64,000 nt of DNA, taken from the NCBI GenBank assembly GCA_004026145.2, contig CP034991.1:8589332-8653331 (forward strand). The letters run 5' to 3'. Source of the stretch: Takifugu bimaculatus (lineage: Eukaryota; Chordata; Actinopteri; Tetraodontiformes; Tetraodontidae). The position numbers and the translations under genes are program-made. The notes under the pieces were generated by a model, which did no database searches, was not told the origin of the DNA, and worked only from the letters and a program-made list of their open reading frames with translations. This document shows, piece by piece, positions 11,128 through 21,390 of the stretch; position 1 is the first letter of the stretch, and the number at the start of each line of letters is the position of its first letter.

Positions 11128-12173
11128 CAATAACAGCAACCATGAAGTTAACCAAGTTTATACATTTAGCCGCGGTGTGAGGGCATATTTTAGCCAATTT
11201 TAAACCAATATCTGCAGTGTTTTGTGTGTGTGTGAATAATTAATGACCAAAATTCTAATCACACTCCAGCTCTTTATTCCAGGACCCCCGTGGAGCCCTC
11301 AACACTCATCAGAATTACACTCACACAGGCACAGTCATCAAATCGATTTTGACAAGTGTGTCTTCAATATCTGAAACCATTCTAATTCTGCATAATTAAT
11401 TTGATATGAATGTGTACTGTGTCAGCAGAGGTCCAATTACAGCCTGAAACAAGATGAAATAATGATGCTCACAGGAAAAGTATCGATATGCATGTCAGGG
11501 CCAGAACCCCCCCCCCCCCATAGATAGAGATTGTGAGATATATTGGTGAGACTAGTGAGGAAAACAAAATAAAATTAGCTTTCATTTCATTTAATTACCT
11601 TATAAATATAGTCTTGTGTTCATAATGCAGCCGTAGCCATCTAACAAATATGGAAGCGTGTTTGACACTCGTGCACGTCGTCCTTCCTCCCGACTGTATG
11701 GAAGTAGGACGCCCCCTAGTGGTCGCGCTGTGAACAAGCCTGTTACCGTGCAGCAGAGCATCCCATTGCTGCCCCCTCCTGGCACACAACTATAAATTTA
11801 CGATTAATTAACACATTTATAGGCAATCAGTGTGACAGGATGCCAAAATCATGACAAAATAATACAAAGTCATAAGAAAGACATTTTTTTCCACAGCAAC
11901 CAAAAAAAAAATCACCGTTTTGTTCTCAAGACCTGCAGAACAAATAAATTATAGCAAACGATGTGTGTGATTTGGAGAACAACAAAAGACGTATTCATTC
12001 ATAAAATAATGTTGCTTTAAATGGATTTTAAAGCGCCATCTAAGTATAAAATGTGCAGGTTGTTTCAGCAACATTCAGCAGGCTAAAATGAAGTCAAGCG
12101 ACCCGCCGACCTCTGACCCCTCCCACCCCCTCAGCTCATTGTAATTAATGTTTTTGTGTGATGGATGAGGGTG

Positions 12174-12202
12174 GGTCCTGGTCCTGGTCCTGGTCCTGGT
12201 CC
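12174..12202. repeat. Short hexamer repeat (GGTCCT)n
   Basis: About five head-to-tail GGTCCT units. Confidence 0.9.
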
Positions 12203-12619
12203 TGCTCCAGGTTAGTTAGTCAGGTTAGTCCCTCAGTCCTGTCCAACAGGTCTAAACCAGTCAGTAAGAGTTCCTCTGGTCTGAGAAGATAATTAAAAAG
12301 AAAATTACACCGTTTGATATGTGTTGTTCTTCTGTTGCTTCCAATTTGTTGATTTGATTAATTACTTCAACGTGTCTGAAGACTTTATTCATAAGTTGAG
12401 ACATTTGCTGCGTTTTTAATGACAAATGCCTGTTTTTTCTGATTGTATGGCAAACATCAAAGCCTCACCAGTCTTGCAAATAAAAAAAGAACTTCAAATG
12501 ATAATGTCAAAAAAGTAATTGAGTTAATTAGATGTCATTGATTTGACCACTGATCTGAGGTCAAAGTCCTGGAATGTGGAACATCTGGTCCTTGGAGGTA
12601 AAGATCCCCCTCAATGGGA

Positions 12620-12736
12620 ATTCATTCATTCATTCATTCATTCATTTATTATTTTCACCGACCATCTTCCTCCCTTCCTTTCTCCCTTCATCCCTTCCTT
12701 CCTTCCTTCCTTCCTTCCTCCCTTCCTTCCTTCCCG
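12620..12736. repeat. (ATTC)n followed by (CCTT)n microsatellites
   Basis: ATTC tetramers at 12620-12647 and CCTTCC-rich sequence at about 12664-12736, immediately upstream of the fam219a promoter/5' UTR. Confidence 0.9.
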
Positions 12737-12739
12737 GTC

Positions 12740-12965
12740 CGGGAGCCTCAGGTTTGACAGCCCAACCCGGAAGTGGGTGGTGGAGCCGCCGTCACCAAAC
12801 TGGTCCCACCGTCGCCCGACACACGGGCTGCGGGGATGAAGCTCGTCATCGGAGAAGCGCTGCGATCTCCTCGAATCTGAGCTCCATCTCGGTGGATTCG
12901 GACTCGAATCTCGTGGCAGCGCTCGACAGACTCTGCAAGGAAAACGGAAGCGCGTTCGTTCCAAC
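12740..12965 (+). promoter_or_regulatory. CpG-rich fam219a promoter and 5' UTR with a short upstream ORF
   Basis: The sequence becomes CpG-rich just before the fam219a start codon. An upstream ATG at 12836 opens a 14-codon frame (MKLVIGEALRSPRI) that stops at 12880, 85 bases before the main ATG. If the transcript starts above 12836, this uORF could damp translation. The transcription start site is not visible from sequence alone. Confidence 0.45.
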
Positions 12966-15900
12966 ATGATGGAAGAGATCGATCGGTTTCAGGTCCCGAA
13001 TGCGGTGCAGGAGGCGGAGATGCGGGCTGAGATGCAGCCTCTGGTGAGTCCGCGCTGGATCAACCGCTCTCGGCCTTGTTTTCATGTTTCATGCATCGTT
13101 CTTTTCAATCAAGTTTGATCCATTTGCCTCGCGCATCGACTCGCGTTCCCGAGATCATCATTCCGTGATATTAGCTGGAGAAGAGCGTTTGGAAGTTTTA
13201 ATTTCAGCACCGTCAAACGTTGGGATGCGTCCGGTCTGCTGCGTAACGAGCAGCATCCATCATGTCTGAGGCGCAGCAGCATCCCAGCACGACATCCATC
13301 CCGACTCTGCTACACCCCCCGCACCCGCGCAGCCCGTGCGGTCGCCATAACGACGTGACTCGACGGGGACACGCACATATTCTTAATAGACTGAGGATAT
13401 TTGCTGAGAAATTGGTGTCTACGATCGAAGCGGTGCACTCGGCGGCCTGTAGGGGCGCCCTGGCGCAGCCTGCAGGGTGTCCTCAGCTGCCCACGGCCGG
13501 GAATCCTCCGGGGGGGGGGGGGCAGATGAGACCCAGAGAGCTGCTCTCTCCAGGCCTCTGCAACATTCCTCTTAAGTTTGAGTTTTTCCCTCACATGTTC
13601 GGAGACAAACAGCGTAATTTAAAACTCAACCGTGTTTGCACTTAAACCTTTTAAAGTGCTAACATTGAGGTCATTTTGATCCAGGATTTAGCCCGGATCA
13701 AACGGCCCAGGCTACTTTTAAAGATACTTCTCCAATGTGCAGTGTGTAGGTGCTGTTTACATCTGTCAATGACCTGATGAATGACGTCAGCTCACGATCA
13801 TTTTAACGACATCTACGTCTACGAAGATCCAATAAAAATAGACTAGATTTAAACCTAGTGACTAAATCTCTGATTTATTTATCTGAAAAGTATTGTGCCT
13901 CATTTGGTGTAAACCATCGTGTTTGTCCAATGTATAAACGTAGTATAAAAAGATGGGGGGGGGGGGGGTTGTTGATTGGTCCATCATGGTTTGTTGGTCT
14001 CTTCCATCAGGATCCAGCCTCCTCTACAGGCTCGGAGGCCGACTCCGACACTAGAGAGGGAGATCCGGTTAACTACAAGCCTTCACCCCTGCAGAGGAAG
14101 ATCGGTGAGCAGGAGCAGCTCCGGTCCAGATACCAACATGATCCCAGTCAGAGAGAAATAACAGTGGCAGCGTCAGGGCCGGGAATATGAGGAATATGAG
14201 GAATATGAGGAATATAAGGAATGTGAGGAATGTGAGGAATATGAGGAATGTAAGGAATATGAGGAATATAAGGAATATGAGGAATATAAGGAATATGAGG
14301 AATATAAGGCATATGAGGAATATGAGGAACATGAGGAATATAAGGAATATGAGGAACATGAGGAATATAAGGAATGTGAGGAATATGAGGAACATGAGGA
14401 ATATGAGGAATGTAAGGAATATGAGGAATATAAGGAATATGAGGAATATAAGGAATATGAGGAATATAAGGAATATGAGGAATATAAGGCATATGAGGAA
14501 TATGAGGAACATGAGGAATATAAGGAATATGAGGAATATGAGGAACATGAGGAATATAAGGAATGTGAGGAATGTGAGGAATATGAGGAACATGAGGAAT
14601 ATAAGGAATATGAGGAATATAAGGAATATAAGGAATATGAGGAATATAAGGAATATGAGGAATATAAGGCATATGAGGAATATGAGGAACATGAGGAATA
14701 TAAGGAATATGAGGAACATGAGGAATATAAGGAATATGAGGAATATGAGGAACATGAGGAATATAAGGAATGTGAGGAATATGAGGAATATGAGGAACAT
14801 GAGGAATATAAGGAACATGAGGAATATGAGGAATATAAGGAATATGAGGAATATAAGGAATGTGAGGAATATGAGGAACATGAGGAATATGAGGAATATG
14901 AGGAATATAAGGAATATGAGGAATTTGAGGAATATAAGGAATATGAGGAATATAAGGAATGTAAGGAATATGAGGAATATAAGGAATATAAGGAATATGA
15001 GGAATATGAGGAATATAAGGCATATGAGGAATATGAGGAATATAAGGAATATGAGGAATATAAGGAATATAAGGAATATGAGGAATATAAGGAATATGAG
15101 GAATATGAGGAATATAAGGCATATGAGGAATATGAGGAACATGAGGAATATAAGGAATATGAGGAACATGAGGAATATAAGGAATATGAGGAATATGAGG
15201 AACATGAGGAATATAAGGAATGTGAGGAATATGAGGAATATGAGGAATATGAGGAACATGAGGAATATAAGGAATATGAGGAATATAAGGAATATGAGGA
15301 ATATAAGGAATATGAGGAATATAAGGAATATGAGGAATATAAGGCATATGAGGAATATGAGGAACATGAGGAACATAAGGAATATGAGGAACATGAGGAA
15401 TATAAGGAATGTGAGGAATATGAGGAATATGAGGAACATGAGGAATATGAGGAATGTAAGGAATATGAGGAATATAAGGAATATGAGGAATATGAGGAAT
15501 ATAAGGAATATGAGGAATATAAGGAATATGAGGAATATAAGGAACATGAGGAATATAAGGAATATGAGGAACATGAGGAATATAAGGAATGTGAGGAATA
15601 TGAGGAATATGAGGAACATGAGGAATATAAGGAATGTGAGGAATATGAGGAATATGAGGAATATAAGGAATATGAGGAATATAAGGAATATAAGGAATAT
15701 GAGGAATATGAGGAATATAAGGAATATGAGGAATATAAGGCATATGAGGAATATGAGGAACATGAGGAATATAAGGAATATGAGGAACATGAGGAATATA
15801 AGGAATATGAGGAATATGAGGAACATGAGGAATATAAGGAATGTGAGGAATATGAGGAATATGAGGAACATGAGGAATATAAGGAACATGAGGAATATGA

Positions 15901-18215
15901 GGAATATAAGGAATATGAGGAATATAAGGAATATGAGGAATATAAGGAATATGAGGAATATAAGGCATATGAGGAATATGTGGAACATGAGGAATATAAG
16001 GAATATGAGGAACATGAGGAATATAAGGAATGTGAGGAATATGAGGAATATGAGGAACATGAGGAATATAAGGAATGTGAGGAATATGAGGAATATGAGG
16101 AATATAAGGAATATGAGGAATATAAGGAATATGAGGAATATGAGGAATATAAGGAATATGAGGAATATGAGGAATATAAGGCATATGAGGAATATGAGGA
16201 ACATGAGGAATATAAGGAATATGAGGAACATGAGGAATATAAGGAATATGAGGAATATGAGGAACATGAGGAATATAAGGAATGTGAGGAATATGAGGAA
16301 TATGAGGAACATGAGGAATATAAGGAATATGAGGAATATGAGGAATATAAGGAATATAAGGAATATGAGGAATATGAGGAATATGAGGAATATAAGGAAT
16401 ATGAGGAATATAAGGCATATGAGGAACATGAGGAACATAAGGAATATGAGGAACATGAGGAATATAAGGAATGTGAGGAATATGAGGAACGTGAGGAATA
16501 TGAGGAATATGAGGAATATAAGGAATATGAGGAATATGAGGAATATAAGGAATATGAGGAATATAAGGAATGTAAGGAATATGAGGAATATAAGGAATAT
16601 GAGGAATATAAGGAATATGAGGAATATAAGGAATATGAGGAATGTGAGGAATATGAGGAATATAAGGAATATGAGGAAGAGGAGAGGGGAGGGAGAAGGG
16701 AAGGAGAGGAAGAGAGGAGGAGGAGGGGAGGAGTTCAAAAATGACATCATCATCACCTCAAAGTAAACATCCTTTCATGCTCATCTGCCCAAATGTCAGA
16801 TTCCCTGATTGGGTCAGATTCCCTGATTGGGTCAGATTCCCTGATTGGGTCCCCTCCCTCCTGCAGATCTCCAGGTTGGAAACCTCAGACTGACACAGGT
16901 GAATGTGTTTCCTGTCTGACCTCCCTCCTCCTCCTTCCTCTCCTAGAGAAACAGAGGGAGCTGAAGGGCTCGTTGAAGACCAGCAACACGGCAGGAAGTC
17001 CAGTCAACCAGCAGCCCAAGAAGAACAACGTGATGGCCAGAACGCGGTGAGAACGCCCCGGCTCTGAGCCGGACCGAGGGGAATCCTTCCCCCGACGTCA
17101 CACAGACACACACGCACACGCGCACACACACTCACTCACACACACACACACACACACGCACACACGCACACACACACGCACGCACGCACGCACACACACA
17201 CAGACACACACACACGCACGCACACACACACGCACGCACGCACACACACACAGACACACACGCACGCACACACGCACACACGCACGCACACACGCACACA
17301 CACACACACACACACGCACGCACACACACACGCACGCACGCACGCACACACACACAGACACACACGCACACACACACGCACACACACGCACACGCACACA
17401 CACACACACACAGACACACACACACACACACACACCCTGTTGATATAGAGATCCTTTAGGTGTGTGTGTGCGTAGCAATAATCAACCATTTGGGACCAAA
17501 TGGTTCCGTATTGGTGGGATGTTTCTGCCTGGTACCAGCAGAATCATCCGTGGTGTCTGAGCTGGAACTGCTGCCGTCACCATGCCAACCTCCCCCTTCC
17601 TGTTGTCCCCCCCGACCCGTTTCAGCGATATGGTCTGATCCACGTTTCCTCTCTCCAGGCTGGTGGTGCCCAATAAAGGTTATTCTTCGTTAGACCAAAG
17701 TCCCGACGAGAAGCCGCTGGTGGCCCTCGACACCGACAGGTCCGACCCGGAAGAATCTCCCCTCACTGTCGCTCGTGAAGACCGACCCTAATGTTTCCTG
17801 TGTCTCCTCCTTACAGCGATGACGATTTCGACATGTCCAGATACTCGTCGTCAGGATACTCTTCTGCTGAGGTGTGATAGCTCAACACAAACATCTCTCC
17901 CCCCCCGCCCCCCCCCCCCCGTCCCCCCGCCCCCGCCTCCACCCCCCCATTTCTGTTCTTGACATCAGTTTTACGTCAGTTTTATCTGACGTCACTCTTC
18001 CAGATGTTTGGCCTGGTGAATGAATGAAATTCTGATGTCTTCGATTCCTCCTCCAGCAAATCAACCAGGACCTGAACATCCAGCTGCTGAAGGACGGGTA
18101 CCGCCTGGACGAGATCCCCGACGATGAGGACCTGGACCTCATCCCGCCCAAATCTGTCAACCCGACCTGCATCTGTTGCCAGGCAACCTCCTCCACCACC
18201 TGTCAAATACAGTAA
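12966..18215 (+). CDS. fam219a: FAM219A, complete
   Basis: Conserved vertebrate protein of unknown molecular function. Six coding exons: 12966-13043, 14011-14104, 16947-17046, 17659-17739, 17817-17871 and 18057-18215. All are GT-AG with matching phases, giving 188 residues. The N-terminus MMEEIDRFQVP, the middle NYKPSPLQ, the run SPVNQQPKKNNVMARTR, the Ser-rich SSLDQSPDEKPLVALDT, the acidic DDDFDMSRYSSSGYSSAE and the C-terminus with CCQATSS are as I recall human FAM219A. The last three exons are nearly identical; the exon 2 segment is more variable. The protein is acidic and Ser-rich, with no membrane segment or enzyme motif. A Cys cluster (CICC) near the C-terminus could be lipidated, which is speculation. 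Intron 2 is almost entirely a 9-bp minisatellite. The FAM219B paralogue is the only alternative and fits less well. Confidence 0.95.
14187..16678. repeat. 9-bp minisatellite, about 277 units, with higher-order structure, in fam219a intron 2
   Basis: About 2.5 kb of units of the form AATATGAGG, AATATAAGG, AACATGAGG, AATGTGAGG and AATATAAGGC. The unit length is a multiple of three, so five or six frames remain open across the block (Met-Arg-Asn/Ile-Arg-Asn repeats on +, Ile-Pro-His and Phe-Leu-Ile repeats on -). A marker variant AAGGC recurs at about 14306, 14486, 14666, 15016, 15116, 15341, 15737, 15962, 16179 and 16412. The first spacings are 180 bp and the others are close to multiples of 9. 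This shows that blocks of 20-26 units were duplicated together. The array starts 82 bases after the exon 2 donor. Confidence 0.97.
16796..16850. repeat. 18-bp direct repeat, three copies
   Basis: GTCAGATTCCCTGATTGG is repeated three times in fam219a intron 2, about 100 bases upstream of the exon 3 acceptor. Confidence 0.93.
17099..17434. repeat. CA/CG microsatellite in fam219a intron 3
   Basis: (CA)n with many CG substitutions and CAGACA interruptions, about 335 bases. The Cys-Val open frames across it are not genes. Confidence 0.95.
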
Positions 18216-19190
18216 CTGCCCCCCTCCACGCACACACACGCACACACACACACATACACGCACGCACGCACACACACACACTCTGTACCCTCCATTCTTC
18301 ATCTGTTACTTCTGATGGTGATAACGACTTAGAGAAGTGATTAACGCCGCTGTAAACACGCCTTTAGCGTGTGAATGGGAGTGATGACTCCTCCTATGGT
18401 TGGAAGCACACTTGTCCCTGAGGGCCGTGACACCCCCACGCTGCCGTGCCCAGATGTAAAGCCCCCCCGGGCTCTGATACAGCGCTGATACTAATAACAT
18501 GCTGTAACTGCTGACTTTCATTTGCATTTTTGTAGCTTTTCCCTGTATTGTTTTCTTTTTTTATCCAGATGTTTACTTTTTTAAAACCGTTCGGGATCAG
18601 AGCGACTGTACAGCCATGGCGATATTTGAGCTCTTTTTGTTGTTGCCATGTAGCACAGCTTCAGCGTCGTCACGACGACCACTGGAGTAATGAATGAGGA
18701 GGACCCCCGGGCCACGTGGTGCACGCCGCGCTCGTTGGCCTGGTGCTGTTCGGAATCTGCACGTTCGTTTCCATGTTTTGAGCCAACGTCTCCGTCCTGG
18801 GACAGGAGTCGTTTTCTCACCTTCCGAAGGGGGCGTTTGTGCCCCCCCAGGCAGCCCGACTCTGGTTTGGCTCTGATCTGTTTTTAAGGCCATAGATCAT
18901 CAACATGCATGGATCCTCTTTGGATGGTTTTGGACCCCGAATTCAGTAATTATCTAATTGCAGCACTAACATACGCCTTAATTACGGAGAAATCTAACAG
19001 TATTTATTCCAGACTTCTTTTAAAATGAATTTGCGAGGGTTGCGTTGTTTAATTTATTGAAACGTTAGTTCTAGTTTTCATCTTCATTTGAATGATTTTC
19101 TTGTATTTCAAGCACTTTAGTTACAGTGAATAACGACGCTGCTGTTGTGTGTTGTGTGAAAATCAGAAATAAAGACAAAGCTTATGCGAC
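18216..19190 (+). other. fam219a: fam219a 3' UTR
   Basis: About 950 bases between the stop codon and the first AATAAA downstream, with no other gene in between. A CA microsatellite occurs at 18231-18284. Read-through transcription is the simplest explanation for this stretch. Confidence 0.6.
19168..19173 (+). terminator. Polyadenylation signal AATAAA, probable fam219a 3' end
   Basis: First canonical AATAAA in a sensible position after fam219a. A minisatellite begins about 40 bases downstream, where cleavage and termination would occur. Confidence 0.6.
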
Positions 19191-19211
19191 TCTCGCGCGT
19201 CTGCCACAACT

Positions 19212-19735
19212 TTCACCCCGTCCGGGTGTTTCACCCGGTCCAGGTGTTTCACCCGGTCCAGGTGTTTCACCCCGTTGGGGTGTTTCACCCTGTCCAGGTG
19301 TTTCACCCCGTCCAGGTGTTTCACCCCGTCCAGGTGTTTCACCCCGTTGGGGTGTTTCACCTCGTCCAGGTGTTTCACCCTGTCCAGGTGTTTCACCCTG
19401 TCCAAGTGTTTCACCCTGTCCAGGTGTTTCACCCCGTCCAGGTGTTTCACCCCGTTCAGGTGTTTCACCCCGTCCAGGTGTTTCACCCGGTCCGGGTGTT
19501 TCACCCCGTTCGGGTGTTTCACCCCGTCCAGGTGTTTCACCCCGTTCAGGTGTTTCACCCCGTTCAGGTGTTTCACCCTGTTGGGGTGTTTCACCCTGTC
19601 CAGGTGTTTCACCCTGTCCAGGTGTTTCACCCCGTTCGGGTGTTTCACCCCGTCCAGGTGTTTCACCCCGTTCAGGTGTTTCACCCCGTTCAGGTGTTTC
19701 ACCCTGTTGGGGTGTTTCACCCTGTTGGGTGTTAA
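19212..19735. repeat. 18-bp minisatellite, about 29 units (GTGTTTCACCCCGTCCAG)
   Basis: Units vary mainly at CCCCGTCCAG, CCCTGTCCAG, CCCCGTTCAG and CCCCGTTGGG. The 18-bp period keeps all + frames and one - frame open (repeats such as GVSPRP or HPVQVF). It separates the 3' ends of two convergent genes, fam219a (+) and the klf9-like gene (-). Confidence 0.95.
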
Positions 19736-19787
19736 TTTATCTATTGTGACCATAAAATATTTCAAAATTATTCCAGTCAGACACCTT

Positions 19788-21390
19788 TTTATTTGTTGGT
19801 GACCAGAGTGGTAAACTGGTCACCTTGAGAGAAGCAGAACATACAAGACAGCTCAGGAAATATTCCAAATGAAAAATCACTTTAATGTTAAAAATATCAA
19901 GCAATAATTATTATACAGCTGTGTATATTGCCATAACTTTGGGTCTGCATGGACAGGCCCTGATTACAGTACAGTAGCATCAGTGTGGCTATTAACCCGA
20001 AAGGCACCTAGTTCCAATACTTTAATCATGATTCCAGGTAAGAAAAAGAGCATTTTCTTTAGATGAACATGGTTATTTACAAGTGTAACTTTACGCTTCT
20101 TTTTTAAAGCATTGTGTCTAAACGGGAAAAGGTCCGGTGTTTCTGGCTCTGATGGAGGGCAAAAAGACCTTTCGTCCCTTTCAATTGACATTACGTTTAT
20201 CAGTTAACTGTCAAAATACACGCAAAAAAAGGGGCGAAGCCACAACCTAATGTCACATAAAAACATGTCAAAATAGTTTTGATTTTTATGTCCAGACACA
20301 AATTAGAAAAAGAGAAAAAAGTTGGAGTTGCCAGACGTTGTGCTTCCACACCACCAGCAGGGGGAGTCGTAGTGCTGGAACGGAGACGCAGGTCCGACAG
20401 AATGAAACTCACCATGAAGCTGCTGGCATCAGGTGCACTCACTCACACTAGCGCCACAATGGTCAGTATCAACACAACGATCCTGACAACATCTATTCGC
20501 GTGGATTTTTGTGTCCGTCCTGTCTCGTGAAGGCACAATAAGTCGGTAGTTCCAGGTCTTTAAAGGTGGGGGGCCACCAGGCCTCCGACTCAATATGGAA
20601 CCCTGTAAAGTTTTTCCCTGTAGAGTTACAATAATTCAAGTCTTCGTAAAGAAAGGAAAATGGTTGAGATTCTAGACAATTCTAACTACAATTTGTAAAA
20701 TTGATGTTTCTATACAGAAAATACAGCACAGACGAGCTGATCTGTCTGATTTACGAACACTATAGGTAAAAATACGAAAGCTCTGAGATTCTATTATTAC
20801 TCGCCAGTAATATTGTTGCATGCTGTGCATGTGTTCAGCTGAAGATACATTATAATACTGCTCTAGTGCACATTCACCTTGACCGTGTGTGCGATGAGTT
20901 AGTAAAGCACTAATTCCAAAACTTTAGTATTATTGGATGCTGTTAGCGTAACCTATAAAAAACTCTATGACTCTATCATGTAAACAAAAGTAGTGTTTGG
21001 TTTTTTTAAACTAACGTGTATAATGTACCAAAATGCCCCTTAGATTACAGGCTGCTCTGCGATTGAGTAAATATAATAACACACACACTAACGAGTGAAA
21101 GGATTTTTCTTAAAAAAAAGGCAAAGCCACTAGAAGCTGTCAGAAATACCTGAATAAATATCAATCATCTAAGGAAACGAAAGGAAAGGTTACTCTCTGG
21201 CTCAAAAGCATTTCCGTTTAGCGTTGGACACGTTTTCCCAAGTAAAGGAGCATTTAAATAGTGGTTTGACTGGTTGGTGAGTGATTTTAGGAGAAGCAAA
21301 CACTGCTCGTGGCTGTGCCAACACGCACCTCTGGATCTCCTGCGTGTAACTAGATAATCCGTTTGTCTGCACAGCGGGGGGTGGGGGGGG
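19788..21390 (-). other. klf9-like 3' UTR with candidate poly(A) signal
   Basis: No other gene is visible between the klf9-like stop codon at 21391 and TTTATT at 19788-19793, which reads AATAAA on the minus strand. The stretch is AT-rich with scattered ATTTA words, consistent with the long 3' UTRs of KLF9 genes. An earlier TTTAAT (ATTAAA on minus) occurs near 19875. The extent is inferred. Confidence 0.5.

Larger units (their letters stand above)
9327..12830. other. Intergenic or distal 3' UTR between enho and fam219a
   Basis: No exon is recognised. A possible ATTAAA poly(A) signal for enho lies at 9515-9520. Small tandem repeats are listed separately. The rest is AT-rich sequence with poly-G at about 9691-9716 and a CTCF-core-like word near 11708-11726. 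Confidence 0.5.

Noticed and set aside
14069..16766. Very long open frames on both strands (up to 895 codons)
   Set aside because: They are produced by a 9-bp tandem repeat whose unit is a multiple of three and lacks stops; they lie inside fam219a intron 2.
17098..17489. Cys-Val-rich ORFs of about 100-126 codons
   Set aside because: Frames of a CA/CG microsatellite in fam219a intron 3.
19126..19802. Several 175-207-codon repetitive ORFs on both strands
   Set aside because: Frames of the 18-bp minisatellite downstream of the fam219a poly(A) signal.
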